31,104 bases of DNA from a virus, in the IMG/VR virus record IMGVR_UViG_3300042890_001252, positions 1 through 31,104 of that record; one strand, written 5' to 3'. Every line of letters begins with the position of its first letter. Positions within the stretch are counted from its first letter, which is position 1. The position numbers were made by a program, and so were the translations under genes. The notes below the pieces were generated by a model. It was not told the DNA's origin. It searched no databases and saw nothing but the letters and a program-made list of their open reading frames with translations. Positions 15,890 to 23,035 of this stretch are shown here, piece after piece.

Positions 15890-18481
15890 ATGTCGCGCAG
15901 TGTAACGGTCGTCTTTGGGAACGGCGAGACGCACGTCTATCAGAATGTCCCGCTGGACATCACGCCCGACCAAGTCGAAGAGCGCGCTACACGCGACTTC
16001 CCCGGCCAGCCGGTGCGCGAGATCATGGGCATCGACATCCTTTACCGGGATTTGCGCAACGCCATCGCCAGCCGCACAGCTACGATGGAAGATTTGGACC
16101 GGATTGCAGGTCAGTATGGCCGCCGCATCGACGACAAAGATCGCGGCACGTTTCAGACTTGGGTAGACTACGCGGCCAGCAACCCCGACGCACCCATACC
16201 GGAAAACATCTTCACGCCACCGGTCAGCCGCACCGAGGCAGTAGCTACGGGCGCGACCCAAGGTGTTCAGAATGTGGCGAATTTTTTGCCACGGATTGCA
16301 GCATGGGCCGCTGATCGTTTTGGTCTGACGCCGGCCAACTCTGCTGCATGGGTGGCCGAGAACATGCTCGGCTACTCGCGCGAAGAAGCCGAGAATATTC
16401 GCCGCAACCTGAGCCGCAGCGACATCGGCAGCTTCGGCGAAGTCGTATCGGCTGGCCGGCAGTCGCTGCGGGAACGTCCGAACGTCGTTGCCGCGCAGGC
16501 GCAGCGCCCGAACTGGTTTACTCTTGGTGAGATTGGTGGCGGAATAGCCACGACAGCTCCGTTCCTTGCTGGCCTTGGCGCCAGTGCGGTGCGGCTCGCG
16601 CCCAGTTTGACCCCTGTTTCGCCCACTCTTAGCCGCATAGTAGAGCGCGGCGGTCAAGCTGTTGTGGCGGGCGGCTTCTCGCCGACCGCCACAACGCGCG
16701 GCGGGCGCCTTGCGCAGCGCGTTTTTGGCGGCGGCACGACTGCTGCAATTCCGGCGGCAATTACTGCCGAAGAGCCGACCGCTGGCGGTATCGCAACCGA
16801 AGCTGCTATCGGCGCCGCGCTGCCGATTATCGGCACGATTGGGCGGCAGGGCGCCGGCTATGCTTACGATTTTCTGCGCGGGCGTCTCGGCGAAGTGCGC
16901 GCTGGCGAGATCATGCGCAACCTGATCGCCAACAACGCTGACGCCATCATAGCTGCGCTGCGGTCGGCGCCAGCCGACGCGCGCACCAACACCGCCGAAT
17001 TTCTGGCGTCGCAAGGGCTGCTTACCCCTGAGATAGCTGCTGCGACGCGCGTTGTGCAGGGCACCGCTGAAAGCGCTCCGCTAGAGGCTGTTGCGCGGGC
17101 CCGCGCTGCTGGTCAGGAAGAGGCGCGAGCGGTGCTGCGCGGTGGCGAAACTGGCACCGAAGCCATGCAGAACATCGACGCCATGCGTCAAGCGGTGCGC
17201 GAAGAGACCGAACCAATGCTGCGATCCGTTTATGAACGCGCTGACATTGGCCGCACTCAAATTGTTCCAGCAGAAGAGACCGCACGAAGGTTGCGCGGCG
17301 ACGTCCAGCGTGAAATCGACGCCGCTACTCGCTTTGCGAATGACGCTGACTGGAATATGAGCGTGCGTCAGCGCCTAGACGACGCACGATCAGCAGAAGA
17401 AATAGCGGCCAACCTTCGCGCGCAGGGCTTGGCTCCGCTCGACATTTCAGGCGTCGTAGGCAGCCTGCGTCAACAAGCGCGCGAAGCTGCTTTTGTCAGC
17501 CCGCAGCGTGAACAGCTACTTTCGCGTTTTGCTGACGCGTTGGAAAATCGTGCGGCTATGTTCGGCGGTATCATCGACGCTGCGGGCCTGCATTTGGCCA
17601 AGCGCAATATTGGCGAGTTTGTATCCAGCACTTTGGGGCAGGCTGACCCGTCGGCAATCGCGCGGGGTACGTCAATGCTGGCAGGTCAAGCGCAAAAGCT
17701 GATAGATGATGCCTTTGAAGCTGCTGCGGGTCCTGAGTGGGGTCAGTACAATCGTGCATTTTCATCAGGTATGCAACGGGTCGAACAGCAAGAGTTTGCC
17801 CGTCGCTTGGCCGACCCAAAGTTTCCCGAAGCCCGTTTTGAACGAGTGATGGCCGGTAACGACCCTGACTACGTTTCCAACTTTTTTGGCCCCGGCAACT
17901 ACGACATTAACGCCGCGCTGTCCGAGGCGCAGCTTCCGGTCGCACAGCGTCTGGCTCGCGAAATCGGAGCCAGCCGCCAAGCTGCCACACGTACGTTTGG
18001 TGACATGCCTCCGTCCATGCGCGGTGCGTTGCCGGCTGGCGCGACCCGTCGTTTCTTGGAAATGATGGAGCCCGGTCTTAGCAACAATATAATGCGCAGC
18101 CTTTTCCGCTTGGGTGGCAGCGTACCTAAGATCGGTGGGAGCGGTATTGCAGCAGAGCGGCTGGAGGCAGAGATCGCCGAAAGAACCGCTCGAAATGCCA
18201 TGCGCGCGCTGGCGCCGGGTCTGGCCGAACCGTCCGAAGCGCTGCGCCTCGTCGGCGTCCGCCCGACCAACGCCATGACAGCGGGTATGTTCAACTACAT
18301 GGGGCCGCAGACGCGCTCGTTCATGGCGCAGACCCTTCAGAATATGGTCAACCAGCCGTCGCAGATTTACGAGTTGCCGCCAGAGATGCTGCCGCCTGAA
18401 GACCAGTCTTTCATGGGGTTCCAGACAGGGCCGAATGGCGAGGAAATTCCGATCTACGCACCAGCAAGGGTTCAGCGGTAA
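15890..18481 (+). CDS. Large internal virion / ejection protein (gp16-like position)
   Basis: An 863-aa protein, the largest in the window, with GGAG 9 bp before its ATG. The N-terminal about 45 residues (YQNVPLDITPDQVEERATRD and DFPGQP) form a small module seen at the start of several phage ejection proteins. A hydrophobic Gly/Ala-rich part (about 215-325) could insert in a membrane. The rest is Ala/Arg/Glu-rich helix (about 330-680), ending in a Met/Pro-rich tail. No lysozyme or transglycosylase catalytic motif is seen. By size and order it corresponds to P22 gp16 or T7 gp16-type proteins that form the DNA-translocating conduit; this is inference. Codon bias is weaker than in the capsid genes. 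Confidence 0.85.
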   Translation: MSRSVTVVFGNGETHVYQNVPLDITPDQVEERATRDFPGQPVREIMGIDILYRDLRNAIASRTATMEDLDRIAGQYGRRIDDKDRGTFQTWVDYAASNPDAPIPENIFTPPVSRTEAVATGATQGVQNVANFLPRIAAWAADRFGLTPANSAAWVAENMLGYSREEAENIRRNLSRSDIGSFGEVVSAGRQSLRERPNVVAAQAQRPNWFTLGEIGGGIATTAPFLAGLGASAVRLAPSLTPVSPTLSRIVERGGQAVVAGGFSPTATTRGGRLAQRVFGGGTTAAIPAAITAEEPTAGGIATEAAIGAALPIIGTIGRQGAGYAYDFLRGRLGEVRAGEIMRNLIANNADAIIAALRSAPADARTNTAEFLASQGLLTPEIAAATRVVQGTAESAPLEAVARARAAGQEEARAVLRGGETGTEAMQNIDAMRQAVREETEPMLRSVYERADIGRTQIVPAEETARRLRGDVQREIDAATRFANDADWNMSVRQRLDDARSAEEIAANLRAQGLAPLDISGVVGSLRQQAREAAFVSPQREQLLSRFADALENRAAMFGGIIDAAGLHLAKRNIGEFVSSTLGQADPSAIARGTSMLAGQAQKLIDDAFEAAAGPEWGQYNRAFSSGMQRVEQQEFARRLADPKFPEARFERVMAGNDPDYVSNFFGPGNYDINAALSEAQLPVAQRLAREIGASRQAATRTFGDMPPSMRGALPAGATRRFLEMMEPGLSNNIMRSLFRLGGSVPKIGGSGIAAERLEAEIAERTARNAMRALAPGLAEPSEALRLVGVRPTNAMTAGMFNYMGPQTRSFMAQTLQNMVNQPSQIYELPPEMLPPEDQSFMGFQTGPNGEEIPIYAPARVQR

Positions 18482-18651
18482 TGGACGTATCTAAGACTGA
18501 AGCGCGGTTGGCGACGCATGAAGAAGTGTGCGCGCTGAGATACGAGAGCATCTGCGCCCGGCTGAAGCGTCTGGAAGGTATCGGGCTGACTGTGGCCGGC
18601 ACCATTATCATGATGCTGCTTGGCATCTTGATAAAGTTGCTGCCGGTATGA
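18481..18651 (+). CDS. XhlA-like / holin-like small membrane protein
   Basis: A 56-aa protein. Residues 1-32 are an amphipathic helix (MDVSKTEARLATHEEVCALR and CARLKRLEG), and residues about 34-54 are one transmembrane segment (GLTVAGTIIMMLLGILIKLL). This two-part layout matches the haemolysin XhlA family, which acts with phage lysis proteins. It starts on the A of the preceding TAA and overlaps the endolysin by ATGA, so it belongs to the lysis operon. Being under 60 codons it is easy to miss. Role as holin or holin-associated factor is inferred. Confidence 0.75.
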   Translation: MDVSKTEARLATHEEVCALRYESICARLKRLEGIGLTVAGTIIMMLLGILIKLLPV

Positions 18652-19130
18652 CCGACCCTCGCTGGCTCCAGATAGCCCGGCGCTTCGACGGCTTGCGCGA
18701 GATCGTCGGGCCGCGCCACAACAAGACTATATTGGGGTGGCTGGAGAAGCTGCGCGCATGGTGGCGCGACGACGAGACGCCGTGGTGCGGCGTCTTCTGC
18801 GCGGCGGTGATGCAAGAGGCCGGTCTGCCCTACCCCAAGCTATATATGCGGGCGAAGGCGTGGTCAGACTACGGGTCGCTGCTGCGCCCTGACCGGCTGG
18901 CGCCGGGCGCAATCCTTGTCTTTGACCGCGCTGGTGGCGGCCACGTCGGCTTCTACGTCGGCGAGGACGCGGCCCACTATCATGTCCTTGGCGGAAACCA
19001 AGGCAACGCCGTCAACGTGATGAAGCTGGGCAAATCTCGCCTTGTCGCCTCACGATGGCCGAAAGGGGAGCCGGTTCTCGGCAAACCCACTCGCATGTCC
19101 GGGGGCACCGTCTCCCGGAATGAAGCATAG
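18648..19130 (+). CDS. Endolysin, CHAP/NlpC-like amidase or peptidase (TIGR02594-like)
   Basis: A 160-aa peptidoglycan hydrolase of the papain-like type. Catalytic Cys47 lies in TPWCGVFCAAVMQEAG, His99 in GGGHVGFYVGED, and polar Asn117 in LGGNQGNAVNV. The order and spacing fit the TIGR02594/CHAP-like family found in many phage lysis cassettes. No signal peptide is present, so it needs a holin for release. The start is the ATG overlapping the upstream stop (ATGA); upstream in-frame codons lie within the XhlA-like gene. Expected to cleave a peptidoglycan amide or peptide bond; the exact bond is unknown. Confidence 0.9.
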   Translation: MTDPRWLQIARRFDGLREIVGPRHNKTILGWLEKLRAWWRDDETPWCGVFCAAVMQEAGLPYPKLYMRAKAWSDYGSLLRPDRLAPGAILVFDRAGGGHVGFYVGEDAAHYHVLGGNQGNAVNVMKLGKSRLVASRWPKGEPVLGKPTRMSGGTVSRNEA

Positions 19131-19140
19131 GAGATACGAC

Positions 19141-19299
19141 ATGCTCAAGGGATACCGCACCTACATCATGGCCGGTCTGGGCGTCCTGAGCGCTGCGGCC
19201 AGCTACCTCGTCGGCGACGTAGACCTGATCACAGCGCTCAACGCAGGCTTCACCGCCGCCGCACTAGGGTTTCTTCGCGCTGGCATTCCGCGCGCGTAG
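19141..19299 (+). CDS. Two-TM small membrane protein, probable holin
   Basis: A 52-aa protein with GGAG 7 bp before the ATG at 19141; an earlier in-frame ATG lies inside the endolysin gene. Two hydrophobic segments (about 8-23, YIMAGLGVLSAAASYL, and about 28-46, LITALNAGFTAAALGFL) joined by a short acidic turn, with a basic start, fit a class II-type holin. It follows the endolysin by 10 bp and ends the late operon. Its last 36 bases overlap the 3' end of an opposite-strand gene. Confidence 0.8.
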   Translation: MLKGYRTYIMAGLGVLSAAASYLVGDVDLITALNAGFTAAALGFLRAGIPRA

Positions 19300-19572
19300 C
19301 CAGCGCTCACCGTACCAGAGCGCTTTGCGCATATCTTGGCCCGCGTCGTCCTTATGGCCGGCGCGGGCTATATATTTCAGCATGTTGCCCCGGCAGTAGC
19401 CGGCGAACTCTTCCGGCGACAGCTTGGCTTGGATGAAGTCAATCGTCTCGATACCGCCGACGGTGTAGTGCGGCGGCGAGTTGACGACGTCTGGGCGCGA
19501 CATCTTGTCCAGCTTAGCTATGATGGCGTCCCACTCTTCGTCTTCGGCGGGGTCGGACTGATCGTCTATCAT
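19264..19572 (-). CDS. DUF3310 family protein
   Basis: A 102-aa protein with the DUF3310 signature NSPPHYTVGGIETIDFI (from residue 31) followed by FAGYCRGNMLKYIARAGHKD and YGERWLRAR. DUF3310 proteins are frequent in phage nucleotide- and DNA-metabolism regions and are sometimes called nucleotide kinases, but their activity is not established. AGG-rich sequence (GGAGGCAG) precedes the ATG, which overlaps the upstream stop (ATGA). Its 3' end converges with and overlaps the holin gene by 36 bp. Confidence 0.88.
   Translation of the reverse strand: MIDDQSDPAEDEEWDAIIAKLDKMSRPDVVNSPPHYTVGGIETIDFIQAKLSPEEFAGYCRGNMLKYIARAGHKDDAGQDMRKALWYGERWLRARNASAKKP
19277..19306. terminator. Inverted repeat at convergent gene ends
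   Basis: GCGCTGGC (19277-19284) and GCCAGCGC (19299-19306) form a perfect 8-bp stem around a 14-base GC-rich loop, spanning the holin stop codon and the 3' coding part of the DUF3310 gene. There is no T-run on either side, so it could only act as a weak or factor-dependent bidirectional terminator. Confidence 0.45.
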
Positions 19573-19760
19573 TTGCGTACTGCCTCCATGATCTCGGCCC
19601 GCTCGCGGGCCGTGCGTACTGCCGAGTAGCGCTGGTGCAACCGCTGCGCCATGACCGGGCGGCGGTGCGTGCTGACCTCTTCGTCAAGCAGTTGCTTCAA
19701 CTGCTCTTCCGACAAAGACCGGATGGTGGTGGCCAGCGAGTGCCAGTTAAGTTTCGCCAT
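19569..19760 (-). CDS. Hypothetical 63-aa helical protein
   Basis: A basic, helical protein (SLATTIRSLSEEQLKQLLDEEV, then an Arg/Gln-rich second half) with no known domain. It is coupled on both sides: its start lies 14 bp inside the helicase 3' end and its stop overlaps the DUF3310 start (ATGA). AGGA precedes the ATG by about 9 bp. The context suggests an accessory to the helicase/nuclease group. Confidence 0.72.
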   Translation of the reverse strand: MAKLNWHSLATTIRSLSEEQLKQLLDEEVSTHRRPVMAQRLHQRYSAVRTARERAEIMEAVRK

Positions 19761-21066
19761 TCTTCAATTCCTCTAGCGCTACGTCCGAGACGGCCCGCTT
19801 GTCGTGCAGCGCCGCCCATATCCGTTCGTCGATGGTTTTGTCCGTCAACATGACGTAGACCCAAACGTCGTGCTTCTGCCCGCTGCGGTGCAGCCGCCCG
19901 ACGGTTTGTTCGTAAAGCTCCAGCGACCACGGCAGCGACATGAACACCATGTGGCAACCGCCGTGCTGAAGGTTGAGGCCGTGACCGGCTGACTTGGGGT
20001 GAATGAGCAGCAGCTCAACCTCGCCACGGTTCCAGCGCTCAATGACGTTGCTGTCGTCAATCGTCTGCGCGTGCGGGAACCGGCGCTTCAGTTCGGCCAG
20101 CTCTTCCTGATAGTTGTAGACGACGATGGTGTTGGCCCGCTGGTTTTCCTCCAGCAGCTCGGCCAGCCGGTCGAACTTGTGCGCGCTGAACCAGATCGAC
20201 GGCGTGCCAGCGTCGCGGTTGTAGACGAAGCCGGACGCCATCTGTTGCAGCTTGGTCGTCACCGCTGCGGCGTTCTGGGCGATGACGCGGTCGTCGCCGA
20301 AGCGGACGACATACTCGCGCTTCATCTTCTCGTAGGGCGCGCGGTCGTCTAGCTCCATGCGCACCTCGACGGCGTGGCACTGCGGCAGCTTGTCCTTATA
20401 GTCGCCCGGGTCGAGCACGAAGGTTGCCGGACGGATGCGCGCCATCACCTGCTCAAGCGCGCCATGCGCGGGCACCCACTGCCCGAAGTCGCGGTTGATG
20501 CAGATGAAGTACTGCTGCATGAACGCGCCCTTGGCGCGGCCCAGCAGCGTCTGGTCGACGATCTTGCACTGGCCGAACACGTCTTCAAGGCCGTTCGACG
20601 TGAACGAGCCGGTCAGCCCCCAGCGCACCTTGATATGCGCCAGCAGCTTCTCCAGCGCCTTGAAGCGCTTGCCCGACGGGTTCTTCAGCCGCGTCAGCTC
20701 GTCGAACACGATGCCGTCGAAGCCCGACAAATCCTCTAGCTTGTCCAGATTGTCGTAGTTAATGACCACCACACTGGCATCACTCTGCAAGGCTGCGGTG
20801 CGTTGGGCGGGGGGTCCAACCGCAAGCGCTGGAGTGATGCCAGACCATTTCGGTGCCTCGACCGGCCAGACGTCCGTGCAGACGCGCTTGGGCGCGACGA
20901 CCAGCCAGCGCTTGACGTGGCCATCATCCAGCATCGCCTGCATCGCCGTCAGCGTGATCGCGGTCTTGCCAGCGCCGACCGGCGCCAAGATCATGGCGCG
21001 GTCACGCTCGTACAGGAAGTCTGCTGCGGCGTCCTGATAGGGTCTTAGGCGAAGCGCTTGAACCAT
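19747..21066 (-). CDS. SNF2-family DNA helicase/translocase
   Basis: A 439-aa superfamily 2 ATPase of the SNF2 type. Seen: Q-tip-like LRPYQ near residue 8, Walker A APVGAGKTA (28-36), Walker B variant FDELTR (121-126, DELT rather than DEAH), motif III LTGSF (151-155), motif V SAGHGLNLQHGG (359-370) and motif VI QTVGRLHRSGQ (387-397). Start 21066 is chosen because the conserved LRPYQD begins right after it and AAGGA lies upstream; the frame stays open further upstream but inside the nuclease gene. Phage SNF2 proteins of this compact size sit beside VRR-NUC nucleases and are thought to remodel replication or recombination intermediates. It overlaps the upstream nuclease gene by 22 bp. Confidence 0.93.
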   Translation of the reverse strand: MVQALRLRPYQDAAADFLYERDRAMILAPVGAGKTAITLTAMQAMLDDGHVKRWLVVAPKRVCTDVWPVEAPKWSGITPALAVGPPAQRTAALQSDASVVVINYDNLDKLEDLSGFDGIVFDELTRLKNPSGKRFKALEKLLAHIKVRWGLTGSFTSNGLEDVFGQCKIVDQTLLGRAKGAFMQQYFICINRDFGQWVPAHGALEQVMARIRPATFVLDPGDYKDKLPQCHAVEVRMELDDRAPYEKMKREYVVRFGDDRVIAQNAAAVTTKLQQMASGFVYNRDAGTPSIWFSAHKFDRLAELLEENQRANTIVVYNYQEELAELKRRFPHAQTIDDSNVIERWNRGEVELLLIHPKSAGHGLNLQHGGCHMVFMSLPWSLELYEQTVGRLHRSGQKHDVWVYVMLTDKTIDERIWAALHDKRAVSDVALEELKNGET

Positions 21067-21320
21067 TCGTCTACTTCTTCCTTCGACGACAGACAGGCGT
21101 AGTGCTGCGCCGTCGCCGCCATCTCTTCGGCGAAAATCTTCTGCAACGCCGACAGGCGACCGCCGCGCTTCTTCAGCTCGACAAACCACGCTTCGCCGTT
21201 CGGCATGCAAGCGATGCGGTCGGAGACGCCGCGCAGCACCGGGCTGCGGAACTTGTACGCCTTGCCGCCCGCCGCCTCGACGCGCTTTACGAAATAGGCT
21301 TCGATCTCTTTCTCGGTCAC
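21045..21320 (-). CDS. VRR-NUC domain nuclease
   Basis: A 91-aa single-domain VRR-NUC protein of the PD-(D/E)XK nuclease superfamily. The catalytic set is Asp34 in RGVSDRIA, Glu48 and Lys50 in FVELKK, and Gln60 in SALQK. Stand-alone VRR-NUC proteins of phages can act as Holliday-junction-resolving or structure-specific nucleases. The start is GTG at 21320, overlapping the upstream stop as GTGA, with no clear ribosome binding site, so translation is probably coupled. Confidence 0.92.
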   Translation of the reverse strand: MTEKEIEAYFVKRVEAAGGKAYKFRSPVLRGVSDRIACMPNGEAWFVELKKRGGRLSALQKIFAEEMAATAQHYACLSSKEEVDEWFKRFA

Positions 21321-21523
21321 ACTATCAAAACCGTGTCTATGTTAATGCGTGTGCCCTTAAACGGGCCTCTTTCGGCGGGAGCTGCCTCGCGCTTGCGACC
21401 GCCGTCATCAGTCCACACCACATCCGCACCCAAGTTAGTAAACAGGTCTTTCAGTATATTTAGCGCCTGCGTTTTTCCGGCGCCTTGGCCGCCAGCTATC
21501 TCGATAAAAAGTTCCTTACGCAT
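21317..21523 (-). CDS. Orphan mini P-loop protein
   Basis: A 68-aa protein with a textbook Walker A motif, GGQGAGKT (residues 11-18), after a hydrophobic strand (LFIEIA), then a helix (LNILKDLF) and a second strand (ADVVWTDD). There is no Walker B or lid: the chain ends where kinase folds usually continue. The start at 21523 is chosen because AGGAG sits 6 bp upstream; an in-frame ATG 21 bp earlier has no such site. Codons (TTT, ATA, AGA, CTA) are unlike the neighbouring nuclease and helicase genes. Could be a nucleotide-binding regulator or a degraded kinase. Confidence 0.72.
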   Translation of the reverse strand: MRKELFIEIAGGQGAGKTQALNILKDLFTNLGADVVWTDDGGRKREAAPAERGPFKGTRINIDTVLIV

Positions 21524-21560
21524 GGCTTGCTCCTTTTCTGTCATGCCGCCCGTCTACGGC

Positions 21561-21612
21561 GCCAAACTTTTTTTGGCAAGGCACTTGCACAACATTTTTT
21601 GGTGTGTATGGT
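21561..21612 (+). promoter_or_regulatory. Divergent intergenic region with candidate promoter
   Basis: The 121-bp gap between divergent genes contains TTGCAC (21585-21590), a 16-bp spacer and TATGGT (21607-21612), a plausible sigma-70-type promoter for the plus-strand replication genes. Just upstream, GCCAAA (21561-21566) and TTTGGC (21572-21577) form an inverted repeat, followed by a second TTTTTTGG copy at 21595-21602. On the minus strand a weaker TTGCCA with TAGACG 17 bp away could serve the helicase group. An operator function is speculative. Confidence 0.45.
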
Positions 21613-21644
21613 GGCGGCTCAACGACAGTAAAGTGAGGTTCAGT

Positions 21645-22766
21645 ATGCAGCACAGTAGGATTGTCGGCGGCTCGTCCGCCAAGCGCGTCATCGCCTGCCC
21701 CGGCAGCGTGGCGCTGGTGGACAAGATGCCGCCGCAGCCCGGCAGCAGCTACGCCAATGAAGGCACGCTCCTGCACGACACCATCGCCGACATTCTCGAC
21801 GGCAAGGGCGTGGCCGAGGACTATCTGGGCCGCACGCACGAAGGCATCGCGTTGACCGAAGAGTTGATCGAGCGCAAGCTGCGCCCCGCGCTGGCCGCGC
21901 TGGACGAGATCGACCCGAAGGGGGAAATGGAATATGCGGTCGAAAGCAGGGTGGGCTTTGGCGATCTTCTGCCTGACGTGTTCGGTTCTACTGACCTTCT
22001 GGGCCGCATTGGCGACCGCGCTGTTGTGCTGGATTGGAAGTTTGGCGACGGCGTCGCGGTCGAAGTCGAAGAGAACTCCCAGCTCCTCTTCTACGCTGCG
22101 GCTGCTATCCGCACGCCGGAGACGACGTGGGTGTTCGACGGTGCTAAGGAACTCGAACTGATCATCGTGCAACCGCCCAGCGTCAAGCGCTGGGTGACGA
22201 CGCTGGAGCGCGTCAAGGCGTTCGAGAGCGAGTTGGTGGCTGCGGTCAAGACCGCGATGAAGCCGGACGCCCCGCTGGCCGCTGGCGACCACTGCAAGTG
22301 GTGCGCGGCAAAGCCGGTCTGTCCGGTCATGACGGGCGCGGTTGACCGGCTGGTGCGCGAGAAGATCGAGATGCTGCCGGTCGAGCAGATCGCGCACTAT
22401 CTGAACCAGTTGCCGGTGGTCGAGAATTTCCTGAAAGACCTTCAGCAGTTGGCGCACGGCATCCTTGAGGAAGGCAAGACCATCCCCGGCTGGAAGCTGG
22501 TCAACAAGCGCGCGACGCGGCAGTGGGTGGACGAAACCAAGGCGGTCGCGTTCCTGACTGACAAGGGCGTCGAAGCCTACGAAGAACCGAAGGCGCTGTC
22601 GCCAGCCAAGGCGGAAAAGGCGCTGAAGAAAGCCAAGATCGAATTGCCGGCAGACCTCGTTGTCGCCGTCTCCACAGGTAGCACCCTCGCGCCAGCGGAC
22701 GACCCGCGCCCGGCGGTGGTACAAATCGGCCAGACGCTCGCAAAAGCCATGGCTAAAATCCAGTAA
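21645..22766 (+). CDS. DUF2800 RecB/Cas4-like nuclease
   Basis: A 373-aa protein of the DUF2800 family, a PD-(D/E)XK nuclease related to RecB and Cas4. Seen: His44 in TLLHD, Asp117 in GSTDLLG, Asp130 and Lys132 in VLDWKFGDG, and Gln146 in SQLLFY. Four cysteines in the Cas4/AddB arrangement (Cys18 near the N-terminus, then Cys217, Cys220 and Cys226 in HCKWCAAKPVC) probably hold a 4Fe-4S cluster. The start at 21645 follows GTGAGG; the frame remains open upstream but crosses the promoter region. Likely processes DNA ends in replication or recombination. Its last codons form one copy of a 23-bp direct repeat. Confidence 0.92.
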   Translation: MQHSRIVGGSSAKRVIACPGSVALVDKMPPQPGSSYANEGTLLHDTIADILDGKGVAEDYLGRTHEGIALTEELIERKLRPALAALDEIDPKGEMEYAVESRVGFGDLLPDVFGSTDLLGRIGDRAVVLDWKFGDGVAVEVEENSQLLFYAAAAIRTPETTWVFDGAKELELIIVQPPSVKRWVTTLERVKAFESELVAAVKTAMKPDAPLAAGDHCKWCAAKPVCPVMTGAVDRLVREKIEMLPVEQIAHYLNQLPVVENFLKDLQQLAHGILEEGKTIPGWKLVNKRATRQWVDETKAVAFLTDKGVEAYEEPKALSPAKAEKALKKAKIELPADLVVAVSTGSTLAPADDPRPAVVQIGQTLAKAMAKIQ

Positions 22767-22775
22767 GAAGAAAGG
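22753..22775 (+). repeat. 23-bp direct repeat, copy 1
   Basis: Identical to 23006-23028 over 23 of 23 bases; includes AATCCAGTAAGAAGAAAGG. It covers the last codons and TAA of the DUF2800 gene plus the ribosome binding site of the next gene. The two copies are 253 bp apart and bound the Acb2/Tad1-like gene. Confidence 0.97.
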
Positions 22776-22781
22776 ACGGTA

Positions 22782-23009
22782 ATGCCGCACATGACCTATG
22801 GCGACAGAGCAGTGGGGTTGAGCTTCAACCCCGGCGCTGACAAAAATGTGACTTGGTGCAAAGAGGGGTATTCTGCGCTCATCGACCAGATGAACCTACT
22901 GCGCGAAAGCACAGATAGCGAGGAACAGAAGCGTCTGGCTTCAATCGCTATTACGGAAGCGCAAACCGCGCAAATGTGGGCGGTTAAGGCGATCACTTGG
23001 AAAGACTAA
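22782..23009 (+). CDS. Acb2/Tad1-like cyclic-nucleotide sponge (candidate anti-CBASS/anti-Thoeris)
   Basis: A 75-aa protein. The N-terminal AVGLSFNPG (residues 10-18) is followed by a helix (SALIDQMNLLRES) and a second helix ending in AITEAQTAQMWAVKAITW (residues 56-73). This helical hairpin with a C-terminal MWAVKA/T-W signature matches, from memory, the Acb2/Tad1 hairpin family of phage proteins. Characterised members sequester cyclic oligonucleotide or cyclic ADP-ribose signals and so block CBASS or Thoeris immunity. AAAGG lies 6 bp before the ATG, supplied by the direct repeat. Codon use is less GC-biased than the flanking genes. The ligand cannot be predicted from the sequence. An alternative is an uncharacterised helical family of the same shape. 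Confidence 0.72.
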   Translation: MPHMTYGDRAVGLSFNPGADKNVTWCKEGYSALIDQMNLLRESTDSEEQKRLASIAITEAQTAQMWAVKAITWKD

Positions 23010-23028
23010 AATCCAGTAAGAAGAAAGG
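23006..23028 (+). repeat. 23-bp direct repeat, copy 2
   Basis: A perfect copy of 22753-22775. It contains the stop codon of the Acb2/Tad1-like gene (TAA at 23007-23009) and the ribosome binding site of the following gene. The downstream context of this copy probably preserves the ancestral junction between the DUF2800 gene and the next gene. Confidence 0.97.
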
Positions 23029-23035
23029 TACTATG

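Noticed and set aside
15857-17014. A 385-codon minus-strand frame opposite the large ejection protein
   Set aside because: Arg/Gly/Ser-rich shadow without domain or start signal.
21102-21644. An upstream extension of the DUF2800 gene (ATG at 21102)
   Set aside because: It would run antisense through the VRR-NUC and P-loop genes and across the divergent promoter; conserved sequence begins only after 21645, which has its own GTGAGG.
21516-22790. A 424-codon minus-strand frame opposite the DUF2800 nuclease
   Set aside because: Antisense shadow; the plus-strand product has intact catalytic residues and the frame would cross the divergent promoter region.
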